Below, in pieces: positions 33,468 to 45,558 of a stretch of DNA of 64,000 bases. A program made the position numbers and the translations under genes. The first letter of the stretch is position 1. Every line of letters begins with the position of its first letter. This DNA comes from Saposhnikovia divaricata (Eukaryota; Streptophyta; Magnoliopsida; Apiales; Apiaceae), in contig CM071596.1 in NCBI GenBank assembly GCA_036435485.1, positions 18,440,001-18,504,000 of the forward strand, given 5' to 3'. Below the pieces are notes generated by a model, which made no database searches, was not told the DNA's origin, and was given only the letters and a program-made list of their open reading frames with translations.

Positions 33468-36400
33468 CTACGCACTAAACAATTCAGGATATTTATTCCG
33501 CATTTCACTTTCTAATTCCCACGTGGCTTCCTCAACTTGGTGGTTTCTCCAAAGTACTTTCACTAAATTTACTTTCTTAGTTCTTAACTCTTGCACTTTG
33601 TAATCTAGGATCTCCACTGGCTTTTCTTCGTATGTCAAATCGGGACGAATTTCCACTGGTTCGTAGGTTATAACATGCCTGAAATCATAATGGTACTCTC
33701 TTAACGCAGAAACATGAAACACATCGTGGATATGCTGAAGGTCTGGAGGCAGGGCCAACTGATAAGCTAGTGGTCCTATCTTCTTAAGAATCTCAAAAGG
33801 TCCTATATATCTGGGGCTTAACTTGCCTTTCTTTCCGAATCTCATTACTCCTTTCCAAGGTGAAACTTTCAACATCACTTTATCTCCCACTTCAAATGCT
33901 TTGTCTTTCCTCTTTTGATTTGCATACTTCCTCTGGCGATCTTGAGCTGCAACTAACCTTTTTCGAATAACCTCGGTTGCTTGCTTAGTTTGTTGAAGTA
34001 ATTCCGGTCCTAGTATCTTTCTTTCTCCTACTTCATCCCAATATAACGGTTATCTACACTTCCTTCCGTACAAAGCTTCATAAGGTGCCATACATATGCT
34101 CGAATGGTAACTATTGTTGTAAGCAAACTCGACTAGGGGCAAATGCTCATCCCAACTTCCTTTAAAATCAAGTGCACAGGCTCTTAACATATCTTCAACT
34201 GTTTGAATCGTCCTTTCACTTTGTTCGTCTATCTGTGGATGATATGCAGTGCTCAGATTTAACTTCGTGTCAAGACATTCCTGAAAACTCTTCCAAAATC
34301 GAGAAGTAAAACGGGCATCTCTATCAGATACAATTGAAATAGGCACTCTATGACGAACCACAATTTCCTTTAGGTATATCTTCACCAATCTTTGAACGGA
34401 GTACTTATCACTAATTGGTAGGAAATGCGTAAATTTAGTGAGTCGGTCGACAATAACCCAAATTGCATCACGGCTAGCTCTAGTTCGGGGCAATTCTATG
34501 ACAAAATCCATGGTGATATGTTCCCATTTCCACTCGGGTATCTCTAAGGGTTGTAAAAGTCCACTAGGTCGTTGATGTTCGGCTTTCACTTTCTGACAGG
34601 TCAAACACTTGCTTACCCATTCTGCAATCTCTCTCTTCATGTTAGGCCACCAATAATTCAGCTTGATGTCTTGATACATTTTTGTGCTCCCTGGGTGAAT
34701 GGAATATCTCGAGTTATGCCCTTCGCTCATAATCTCTTCCTTCAGCTCTGTAACATTATGAATCTATATTCTCGATGCAAATTGTTTAATTCCCTTTTCA
34801 TCTTTTGAACTTAGAAATTCTTCTCCAGTCAACTCTAATCTTCTTTCTTCCATTACTTGTTCCTGCCAACGGTGAATCTTCTCGAGTAACTCTGGTTGAA
34901 ACTGAATGTTGTAAACTCTTTCATTGTTTTGGACTGGGACCCTAATCTGTAGTTCCATTTTCTCAAATTCTTTGACTAATTCTTCTGAGGTTGTCAACAG
35001 GTTGAGTCTTTCCTCGGAGGTAATTTATCGCACAATCATAGTCTTTGATCAGTTCTAACCATCTTCTCTGTCTCATGTTTAATTTCTTCTGCGTGAATAT
35101 ATACTTTAAGTTCTTGTGATCTGTGTAAATCTTACATTTCTCTCCATAGAGGTAATGCCTCCAAATCTTGAGGGCAAAAACAATAGCAGCAAGTTCTAAA
35201 TTGTGAGTAGGGTAACGGGACTCATATTCCTTCAATTGTCGAGAGGCGTAAGCTATTACTTTACCGTGTTGCATCAGAACACAACCTAAACCTTTGTGAG
35301 AGGCATCGCTGAAAATCACGAAATCGCCTTTCTCATCAGGTAAGGTCAACACTGGGGCAGTAGTCAATCTCTTCTTCAATTCCTGAAAGTTGTCTTCACA
35401 TTTGGGGGTCCATTCAAACTTTTCACTCTTTCTGGTAAGTCGAGTCAGTGGCGTAGCTATCTTTGAGAAATCCTTCACAAATCTACGATAGTATCCGGCC
35501 AATCCAAGAAAACTTCTAACCTCTGTTGGAGTCTTGGGTCGCTCCCAATTTGCTACGGCTTCTATCTTTGCGGGTCTACAGAAATCCCTTCGCCGCTCAC
35601 AATGTGTCCCAAAAATTGAACTTCTTTCAACCAAAATTCGCACTTTGAAAACTTTGCATATAACTTTTCCTTTCTCAATGCTTCCAAAACCAAACGGAGG
35701 TGTTCATCATGTTCCTCAGGAGACTTCGAGTATATCAAGATGTCATCAATAAATACAATTACGAACTTATCCAAGTACTTCTTGAACACACGATTCATTA
35801 AATCCATAAAAGCAGCTGGCGCATTCGTCAATCCAAAAGACATGACTAGGAACTCGTAATGTCCATATCGGGTCCTAAAGGCAGTCTTAGGAATATCCTC
35901 AGGCTTGATGTTTAGTTGATGATAGCCGGATCTCAAATCGATCTTCGAAAAATATATAGCTCCCTTAAGTTGGTCAAACAAATCGTCGATCCGAGGTAGA
36001 GGGTACCTATTCTTGATAGTCATCTTGTTCAGTTCACGATAATCAATACATAATCGCATAGTTCCGTCCTTCTTCTTCACGAACAATACTGGAGCTCCCC
36101 ACGGGGATACACTTGGTCTAATTACACCTTTGTCAAGTAACTCTTGCAGCTGTGTTGCCAATTCCTTCATTTCTATTGGTGCCATTCTGTACGGCGACTT
36201 TGAGATTGGTGCGGTTCCTGGTTCTAGATCAATCGTAAACTCTATCTCTCGATCTGGTGGAATTCCAGGTAACTCGTCGGGAAAAACGTCTCTAAACTGG
36301 TTAACTACAGGGACCTCCTCGATCATAGGGGTATGTTTCTCGGTATCTATCACATAAGCTAGATAGGCTTGACATCCTTGCCGAAGTAATCTTTTAGCTT

Positions 36401-37643
36401 GAATTATTGACAGGAAATCCTTAGTCGGTTTCCGTCCGTGAAACGAAATACTTATACCGTTAGGTCCACTTAAGCTGACCTTCTTACGGCGACAATCTAT
36501 TAGAGCATCATAACGTGATAACCAATCCATCCCTAGGATTACGTCAAATTCCCCTAACTTAAAAGGAATGAGGTCTGCATCAAAACGTTGCCCATGTATC
36601 TCTATGGAACAATTCGGACACAATCGGTTCACCGGTATAACCTCCTGATTAGCTACTTCTATATTCAGAATTCCCTCTAAGGGCACAGACTCAAGATTCA
36701 ACTTATTCATGAAGTTATCAGAAATAAAAGATTTGGTAGCTCCAGAATCAACTAGAACACCCGCATCCTCAGAATTTACTAGAAGCGTACCTGCGATCAC
36801 ATTGCCGTTATCAATGGCATCTCTTACTGTCATGTTGAAGGTTCTCGCGGTTGGCTTGTTGCTCGGAGGTGTTGTGAGTCGAGGCACCGAATTTTCCTTC
36901 GCAGGTTGTCGGCAGTCTCGGGACACGTGACCTTTCCTTCCACAGTTGAAGCAGGTGACAGATTTATCCTTGCAACTAGAAGCATAATGACCCTTCTGTC
37001 CACAATTATAACAATTCACGGTCGCTAGATGACAGGGTCCGGGGTGTTTCTTCTCACATGTCTTGCATTCTGGCAAAGGTGGTCTTCCTTGCATCACATT
37101 AACTGTCTGTGGCTGTCCGATCCTCTGATTGCTTCCTCTGGTGTCAAAGTTCCCAAACCTTCTTGTATCAGCACTTTTATCTTCCCTTTTTACAAACGGT
37201 TTCTTATCACTCTGATTATCAAATCTCCTCGCAAAGTTACTTCCACTATTCTGAAACTTCCTCTTATTTCCATCTTTCGGGTATAGTTCACTTCCACTTT
37301 CCACTATCGCCGCTTTATGAACTAAAGTTGCATAATTGGTGATCTCAAATACTGCAACGCGATTTTGTATCCATGGTTTCAATCCTTGTTGAAATCGTTT
37401 TGCTCTCTTCTCTTCAGTGTCTACATGATAGGGTACAAACCTCGAGAGTTCTGTAAACTTGGTCTCGTAGTCTGCAACAGTCATCGTTCCTTGCTTGAGC
37501 TCTAAAAACTTTATCTCCATCTGGTTCTCCAGATATTTGGGGAAATTCCTCTCTAGAAACAACATTGTAAATCTAGCCCACGGTATAATCGTATCACCTT
37601 CCATTGCTCTCTTCGCTTTCCACCAATAATTTTTATTTACCAT
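33468..37643 (-). pseudogene. gag-pol: Tekay-type gag-pol, two frameshifts and one stop
   Basis: Minus-strand order from 37643: C-terminal part of the gag core (starts MVNKNYWWKAKRAMEG), two CCHC knuckles (CYNCGQKGHYASSC, CFNCGRKGHVSRDC), protease (LVDSGATKSF), RT with the FIDD catalytic motif (about 35740), RNase H (FSDASHKGLG), and integrase with the HHCC zinc region and the DDE core (MDF, SDRDARF, SER). A GPF/Y-like segment and a chromodomain-like tail (VEILDYKVQEL ... ATWELESEM) follow, ending at 33468. A 1-nt shift near 35573 and another near 34990 put RNase H in a different frame from its neighbours. An in-frame TAA at 34050-34052 cuts integrase after GRKCR. The N-terminal half of gag was not found upstream. 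All enzymes are recognisable but the polyprotein is broken. Confidence 0.92.
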
Positions 37644-38996
37644 AACATATTAACAGAGATAGTCCTAGCTTATTCAACACTATACAAAGAAAATATTCTA
37701 CATTTCTCTCAACCATGTTCTCATTTCTTTTCCTGTATGAAAAACTATCACTCTTTCATCAACAAGTAATATATCATCAATGTATACTCAGTATCAACCC
37801 GTTTCTCACTTTTAAAGGATTGTTCCGCATTCAAACCAAATTCTTAGCACTTTAACACATAACCATGGGACACTACGTAGACTTTCGAAGATCTGACTAG
37901 CGACTAATTAGCGTAATAGTCTATTCATAATTATAAATTGGTACTCAAACTCGAATTGCTGAAATTCTCTTTTCTGGGAGTAACGTTTCATCACATTCAA
38001 ATTTCAGTATACCTCTTTGAAATTCTTAGACACCGATCATTTTAGGATCCATAAGAACATTGAATAGAGATAACTCATAAGGAATAGATGTTAAACAACA
38101 CATGTGCGCGCTCAATTCTTGATGGTGAGAATCTTTTATGAAAGGATTAGCTGAGAGATCATTATGATCATCGAACATTTGTTTTGTTGCATGTATCATT
38201 ATGACAACCGTCATAGTACACAAGGTGGCCAGCCTTTAGTACTCTAATTAACAATAACAGTACAAATGGTGGCGTCCCACCAAACTTCTATCACAAAGAC
38301 AGACAGTCATCCCCTGTATAAGTAGGGTTGTTCATCTCAGTATCACAAAGGGGGACAAATATAGGAATGGATATGAAAGAGTTTTATATTTATAGAAGTA
38401 CATGACGCTCTGTAAATGAACCTTTGAACAATATAGGTCTTTTCAAATAGGATAGATATTGCCTGAGTAAATTCGAATGATAAAAATCACCGATAATCAT
38501 TGATAAGGAAGTTACTTAAGGAACAATTTCCTAGCACACAATAAGCTCTTAGGATCGACTATTGATTCTCGAATAAAAGTGACACTCGTAGACTCCGGTA
38601 AAGGTATTGACAACATTTACAAAATGTGAAAACTTGTAAGGTATCATCCGATCTCATTTATAATGGGAAATTAGGCATCCTATCTTAAATTTATTAGGAA
38701 CTAGGGGTCCATGTGAATAAGGTGTAGGAAGTCTATCTCGAGTAGAACGAAAGTCAGTTGGTCTGGAAGTAGACATCTACAAAAGTACGAAAAACCTCGG
38801 TCAGGTTTCAATCGACTAGATATGCCTATAAATATATATAAAAAGGCGTAAAGCGCTTAGTGCCAAAATCGCAACATCGTATAATATATCTCTAAATTCT
38901 CACGTCGCGTTATAGTTCTAGGCTCGTATTACATCTCTAAATTCTCGCATCATGTTATACTCCAAGGCTCGTACGATTCCTAAAAATATAACTAAT
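37644..38996 (-). other. Long leader of the Tekay element, gag N-terminus missing
   Basis: 1.35 kb lie between the primer site and the first gag ATG. No sequence resembling the usual N-terminal gag half is seen here in any minus frame. Two short direct repeats (cgtattacatctctaaattctc-like, 38868-38960) lie next to the primer site. The gag start may have been deleted or replaced. Confidence 0.5.
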
Positions 38997-39008
38997 GCTC
39001 TGATACCA
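38997..39008 (-). other. Primer binding site of the Tekay element
   Basis: On the minus strand TGGTATCAGAGC, four bases from the 5' LTR end at 39013; complementary to initiator Met-tRNA. Confidence 0.93.
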
Positions 39009-39012
39009 ACTT

Positions 39013-41450
39013 TGTAACGCCCCCAAATCCACCCTGACCGGGGACTCGGGTCGTCACATTGTCTCAATATGATAACGCAATAACAATACCAAATTTTATT
39101 ACAACGGAGCATAAAATGTCCCACTCCGCAGGTCCAAGATCGTCTTCACAACATAGTACAAACCAACTTGATACATCTCGAAATAATATATTACAAAAGT
39201 TCACAACAGTAGAAATATAAAGATTCCATCTGGATCTTCTAATTATTGTCGCCATAGCTTTGCGCTTTCCCCTTGCCTTTATAGCCCTGGCTGGACGTCT
39301 CGCCTCTTTCCGTCTTGACAGCTGAACAAAATGTTGTAAAGCAAGAATGAGCAACTATAGTGCTCAGCAAGTTCTCTTCTCGCTTGGTACATAAATATAA
39401 TAAAGTTTACAGAAATAAATACTCAAAATTTTAATATCGGATATCTCAACATGATTTGGCTCAAATTCATCTCGAAAATATCATACTCGAAAGGCTCAAA
39501 ACTCATCTCAAAATAGAATACTCAAAAGACTCATTACTCATCTCGAAACAGAATACTCGATAACTCATTTGATATAACTCTGATAACTCATGATTTAAGA
39601 ATGAACTGGTCTTCCACCTCTCCGTATCTCAGTGGGGCGATCAACTAACCAACCAAGAATACCGGCCTCCAATGACACCGCACTTCGCCCGATCACGGCT
39701 ACAATACGATATCAACAATAATATATATGTATGAATGCTAGCATCATAATGGTTATCAATTCAACCAAGGCAACAAATGCCTAATTATTCTCGGGTCCGT
39801 AAAACGGTACACGAGTCTCTCTTTCTCTATAATGGGCCTATTGCCCAAAATTGACCAGTAGAATACAGAATTCCCGAATATTTGGGGTACAGATAACTTG
39901 AAATAGTTCTCCCAGAAAATATTTACGAATCTGGCGGACTGCCAGTATGACTCGATTTTACCACCAATCCGAACAATGGACTGATGTAAATAATAATAAT
40001 TTATCGGTTGACACGAACAAAATGCCAAACCTTGACAATAAAATCGACTATCTCGAATTTATGAGAATAGTCTTAAGATTGAAGAAATTGGGAGTCGTAC
40101 TGAACAAATAGTACTTCTCAATATTTATAATACTCAACATTGATGAACGTTTAAATAGAATATTTTTCGCTTGATCGACGATTAAACATCTCTAACAATT
40201 ATAATTTTAAACTCCTATCGGTTAGTTCAAACGAGGAACTAACTAAAAGATAATCAATAAATAACGATTGAATTTGTACAATAAATTCAATCGAAAAGAA
40301 TAAATTTAACTATCTCAGACGAATGAGATTAGTTTCACTGAATCAGAATAATAGTCGTCTCGAATTAATGAGATCGACCTGATTACAACTAAATTATTTC
40401 TACGCTTATAGGGATTATAATTAACAACATAATAATATTTAACAAGAAATAATTCTCAAAAGAAATTATTGCATCACACAGAGCAACAGATAATCTCAGC
40501 ATATAATATCTCGAAAATAATTAAGGAATTAAATAACACGAACAGAAATTCACAATTTCCAAAAGTTAGTGTAGGAATGAACTTGCCTCGATCTCGAAGT
40601 GCAAATGAATGCAGATAAAAATTATACTCTACCCGTGAACTTGGCGTCGATCTACGTCTCGAGAATTATTTTCTAAAAATGGCAACCAGAAATACGTGAG
40701 CGATTCTTCAGAATAAAAATATTCCCGGTCCGATAATATAATTAATAATATAATACATCATAAAAAAAATCTCCGGAATAAATAACGGAAATTAATTCCA
40801 GAATAAATAAACATCTCTTCGAACACAGGAAATAAATCTTGAAAATAAATCCTATTTTTAATATCTGGAAATCTAAATTCTTTGCTCAAAATGAAAAATT
40901 CAAACATCCATTCTTATTCATTTAAATCCAAAATAAATAATCTCATTTTAAAAATAATTCATAATAAACCTCACAATTTCTAATTTATTTTAATAAAATA
41001 TTAATCTCTAAATCAAATCTAACTCGATCCGGTTAATTAAAATAAACCGGAAAATATTAACAACAGCTTTCCAGAATAAAATCATATATTATTCTATTTA
41101 TTCACAAATATACCCTTTTTATTATAAATTAATAAATCTCTAATTTGTTTTCAAAATCATAATAATACTTATTTAATTAATAAATTAATAAATTCTAAAT
41201 TACATTTTTAAAACTCTAAATAATTCTATTTAATGAATAAGGCAATTAAACCATTTTAATAAAACAACATAATTCTCTAAATTTTTAATAACAATTCAAG
41301 CAATTAAATCCTGATTATAACATACGATCCTAAATTTAGTACGTTATTATTATATGATTATTTATTTAACAGACAGTTTTATGTGGGCCCCACATCTCCC
41401 CACCGTGGGTCCCACTCACCCCCTCCTGCGTCTCTCCCATCAATCTCTCC

Positions 41451-41502
<52 letters not shown>

Positions 41503-42709
41503 TCTCTCTCCCTCGAATCTCTCTGTCTCTCCCTTACCCTCGTCTCTACACCGACAACATGACCGAACAACCAAATAACAATTCAATCGAAACACTACTA
41601 CCACAAACACAGCTCCGTTTCTCTCTTCTCCGACCATCCACTACTACCCCTTCCTCCTTCGACCACAAACACCCTCCTCATCACCGTCTCCCTCAACAAC
41701 ATCCATCAATACAACACACCCACAACAATCTCTCTCAAATCGCAACAAGCACAACAACAATCCTGCACTCCCTCCCCCTCTCGTTCCTCACTCTCCGTTT
41801 TCTCCCTTCCATCTCTCTCGAATTCCTCCCGTCTCTCTACTTCGACAACAACAAAACTCCGATAACCCCTCTCTCCGACACACCCATCAATCCTTACTCT
41901 AAAATCAAACCACCCCCTACTAAACTCCAATTTAAACCACCAGTCACTACCTTAACCACCATAACCCAGTAACAACAACAAATTACAAGTATTAATTGAA
42001 CACAAAAAAAAATAAAAACGAAGCTAAAGAAGAGAAGAGAGAAAAAAACTTGAAATCCTACCCTGTATATATGTATGTAATCAAGTTTCTTATTGATTTA
42101 GAAGAGATATCAGTCGGTGTCTAGTATAGAATAGGAAAAGGAAAGGTTATGTATTGTTTCTGTATATGTATATATGAGGTTCGAGTTTTTTGGTTTAACA
42201 GAGGAAAGAAACTTATGGTCTGGGCTTTTGTTTGGGAAAAGAAAAATGAAAGAGACTATTATGCTCCTGGCCTGGCTGTTTACCCATACCATTTATAAAA
42301 TAAAATAGTAACCACAATAATGCTGAATAATGATGAAACCACTTGTGTGCTTATTAATTAAATAAAAAGAAATGAAATATGGGGAACAAATTAAAATGTC
42401 ATAATAATGACCATGTTAGTGCTATTTTTAGTAAAAAAAATGATGACCCCTCCATCAGCTTGTTTTCTCCCGGCTGGCTAATTAAAACGATACTCTAAAT
42501 TTTGTTTCCTAAAATAAAATCGATCTTCAACTAAAATTCTGTTTTTCCTAATTTCAACAAAACCCAAATAAATATAATAAAATTTTACTTGCGTACAAAT
42601 TTCGAAATTTACAGAAACGCGTTAATTAAAATATACTAGTGCATCGCTCTTAATTAAAATTTAAATATCGAGTAGGAAAATTAATTCGAAAAAAATCATG
42701 GTTATTACA
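39013..42709 (-). repeat. 5' LTR of the Tekay element
   Basis: 3697 bp, nearly identical to 29703-33428. The CT run (41451-41499) is shorter here. In the sense direction U3 is at the right (42709) side. Confidence 0.93.
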
Positions 42710-42714
42710 TCTTC

Positions 42715-44002
42715 AACCAAAATAACACTTATACTAAATTTGCAAAAATTAAAGTGTATAAAAACAAAACTTAAAATTACAAAAAAAAAAAAAAGCTAGA
42801 GAGATTACAAGAGAGAATTGTTTCTCTCCAAAATGTTGTGTGATTCTAAGCTTGAGACTACCCCTATTTATACTACAAATTAGCACACCAAATTAATAAA
42901 ATACAAATAAAAGAAACTAAAAAGAAATAAAAAAATACACATACAGCACACAAATTAAATCACTCAGCCGAAAGAATCAATAATACAATCCCAACTACTG
43001 CAATCAGCCGCTCAAAAAGAATCCCCATTCGCAGGCCACGCGCGTGCAGGCCACGCGCGGCAATTCCTTCCTCTTCCAGGCGCGTGCTGCCAGATGACTA
43101 CTACTTCTTCTTCTTTTTTATTTCATTCCTTTACTTTGCTTCCTTTCTTTTTTCAATCCTGGAATGATTGGTGACCTGTTAAGACTTAAAACACAAAGTG
43201 GTCCTATTTCGTCTTATTATAGACGGCTCGTAAAAATGCATTTTAACCCGCACAGCTTATAATCTTTAATTAATAAATAAATAATTTAATTCAGAAATTA
43301 TAAAAATAAATATCTAATATTATTAGATACTTATAAATATAATTTTCTAAAAAAATTTAAATATTTATTAATATAAATAATTCCTTAAATCCTAAGTTGC
43401 GGTATTTTGAGGGTCAGAAACCGGACTCCTTTTGCTTAACGAAAAATATATCAATTCCAACCGGGATTTCTGCTTTAAGAATATATCACTTTCCATCTTT
43501 TTGTGATAATTCTATTTTCTCCTTGCTCGTTCAGGTGTAAATTACGGCCTGCTGAGGATCTGAAACTGAATTCCTTTTGCTTGACAGAAAATATATCAAT
43601 TCCAACCGGGATTCCTGCTTTAAGAATATATCACTTTCCATCTTTTTGTGATAATTTATTTTCTCCTTGCTCGTTCAGGTGTAAATTACGGCCTGCTGAA
43701 GATCTGAAACTGGATTCCTTTTGCTTAACAGAAAATATATCAATTCCAACCGGGATTTTCTCTTTAAGAATATATCACTCAGAATTTCTTTATGATAATT
43801 CTTTTGGCAACTCTTAATTCCGAATTGGTGCAAAATTTCACCGTTTTTAGCTTTTTATCGCCACGATACCTAAAATTGCGAGTTCTGCACAACAAATGCT
43901 GAAACACAACAAAAATGAATTAAAAGACACAACATACTTAAGGATAAACCATCAATCTAAACCATTTAGCGCATAATAAGTGGATATAAAATCCACTTAT
44001 CA
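42715..44002 (-). repeat. 5' LTR of the Athila element, outer part
   Basis: Continues the LTR interrupted at 29702 and matches 22996-24282. It ends ATCCACTTATCA at 44002 and is followed by the target duplication agggt. The ~100-bp sub-repeat occurs three times (about 43430-43760). Confidence 0.92.
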
Positions 44003-44330
44003 AGGGTTCTCCAAGATAGCAAAAGGGGAGATACTGGACAGAATAGAACAGATAAGGAGGGAATTGAACTCACCATCAAGTCTACCAAGGAAGATGAAGA
44101 TCCCATACAATGGACTGAAAATCCACCTTCAACCCTTCTGGATGATTGAGTTCAGGGATGAAGATGGTAACAGGAGATTCTTCAGGTTAGAAGACCAACT
44201 ATCAAAGGCTAGTTCTCAATACCTGAGATGGTTACAACAAAAGCTAAATCCAAAGGTTGATGAAGAAGATGCCTTCTATAGGCAACTCCAAATGCAGATT
44301 GAGTCCAACTCTGCCAAAGAAGGAAAATAA
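44003..44330 (+). pseudogene. Third ORF of the Sirevirus-like element, C-terminal part
   Basis: After the target duplication the frame of the third ORF continues for about 108 codons (GFSKIAKGEILDRIEQIRREL ... IESNSAKEGK) to a TAA at 44328-44330. The composition is charged and likely helical, without a membrane segment. With the 5' part, the ORF once spanned about 1,370 codons, larger than gag. It lies directly before the 3' untranslated region and polypurine tract. Confidence 0.8.
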
Positions 44331-44530
44331 AGGGTGATGCCAACAAGAGAAAAGAAACAGTCTTAATCTGCTCAGTCTAGAGGAGCATTTCTCTGTAAAT
44401 TTCTCAAACTTTCAGTTTTTAATTTTTGTAGCTTAATACAATTTTTGCATTGTTCTATATATATATCTTTAGGAATGTTTTGTTATCATCAAGGTCCTGA
44501 ATTTATGCTTTATTGCCATCAAGTATAAAT

Positions 44531-44540
44531 TGGGGGAGAT
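44531..44540 (+). other. Polypurine tract of the Sirevirus-like element
   Basis: TGGGGGAGAT directly precedes the 3' LTR start at 44541, typical for Copia elements. Confidence 0.9.
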
Positions 44541-45553
44541 TGTTAGGAATATGTTGTACTTGATGATAACTTCACAATCAATCAAATTGTATAAGGTTTT
44601 GTAGCTGTCAACGGATGAGGATTTATAACTCTATCCATTGACAGGTAGCTCATCAACGGATGAGGTTTTGTAGCATACTGCAGTATCTCTATGTTATCAG
44701 TTGATAGTGTTTTTATCCACAGTCATGTTGACCATCAACGGATAGGCAGAATAGGGTAGCCAATTGTAAATAAGCTATGCTATGTAATTCTGTCTAAGTG
44801 AAAGTGTATCAACAGATGACGACAAAACTCTATCAACGGATACAACTCAAATCCACTCTATCAACGGATACAGCTCAAGTCTCAATATCAACGGATACAG
44901 CTCAATACATCATCAACGGATGTCAGTGTACAATATCAACGGATAATCATTGACATTGTCTTCTATGCTAAGCTGGGGATTAGCAGTTGATAAGGACATG
45001 TTTGACTGACAGATCACATGGGTTGATAGTAGATACAAAAAGCAGTATGGCAGCCATACTTTGGAAACACAGAAGAAAGAAGCATTCCGTTTACACTATG
45101 AATACAAGAAAGGTGCATGAGACATGTCTGTTCACAAGGACAACCTTTCGGCTACATGTGTATTTAGAGTGTAGTAGCAAGTCAACTAGAATTAGATTAA
45201 TATTATCTTATTCCAGTAGTACTTGTAAAACTTGGTATTTATAACCAAGTGTAGCAACTCTTTGTAGGCTAAGAAAACAGATACATTTGCTTAGGGTTTT
45301 TATTGAATATCCTTAGAAAGCAAAGAGTTGTAAAAACAGAAGCTGTGTACTTTTGTATCACAGAGTTTTCTTCGAATAAAAGCTTCAGGTGGTGCATTTA
45401 ACCACCTGATTTTTATGTGTTTGTGCATTTATCTTTCTACAGCAATTATCTAAGTATAGATTTCTGGAGTTCTTATCAAAAATTTATAAATATCAACAAT
45501 TGTATTCAACCCCCCTTTCTACAATTATACAAGTGTGTAATCTGGGAATAACA
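44541..45553 (+). repeat. 3' LTR of the Sirevirus-like element
   Basis: 1013 bp, equal in length to the 5' LTR, with about 15 differences seen by eye. It carries the same cluster of TCAACGGAT motifs (44608-44945). It is followed by tttgt (45554-45558), the right target duplication. Confidence 0.95.
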
Positions 45554-45558
45554 TTTGT

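Larger units (their letters stand above)
29703..42709 (-). mobile_element. Tekay/Del-type Ty3/gypsy chromovirus
   Basis: A 13.0-kb element with very long LTRs (3726 and 3697 bp, TG...CA), initiator-Met primer site, gag-pol in Ty3/gypsy order and a polypurine tract. A chromodomain-like tail follows integrase. Long LTRs and the C-terminal chromodomain point to the Tekay/Del chromovirus clade. The LTRs differ by roughly 30 substitutions by eye plus microsatellite length, so the insertion is young. Gag-pol carries two frameshifts and one stop, so the copy is not autonomous. Confidence 0.92.
21495..44002 (-). mobile_element. Athila-type (Ty3/gypsy) composite element
   Basis: Minus-strand order, from the right: 5' LTR (44002 to 28678, split by the Tekay insertion), primer site, gag-protease ORF, non-coding region with a polypurine tract, LTR (24282-21998). 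A second leader, a gag start fragment (21846 to about 21629) and the terminal ~120 bp of a further LTR (about 21615-21495) follow. It is thus an LTR-internal-LTR-internal-LTR tandem whose second internal part is almost all deleted. One perfect 5-bp duplication (agggt) frames the whole. RT, RNase H and integrase are absent, so the element depends on enzymes from elsewhere. Confidence 0.88.
11156..45553 (+). mobile_element. Sirevirus-like Ty1/copia element, split by a nested insertion
   Basis: Two LTRs of identical length (1013 bp) flank gag, pol in the order PR-INT-RT-RH (the Copia order) and a third long ORF after pol. Target duplications tttgt lie at 11151-11155 and 45554-45558. Without the Athila composite (21495-44002) and its target repeat, the element is about 11.9 kb. 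That size, two zinc knuckles in a long gag and an extra ORF after RNase H place it with Sireviruses (SIRE/Maximus lineage). I count about 15 differences between the LTRs, so the insertion is recent. The copy is defective in gag, pol and ORF3 but keeps LTRs, primer site and polypurine tract. Confidence 0.92.
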
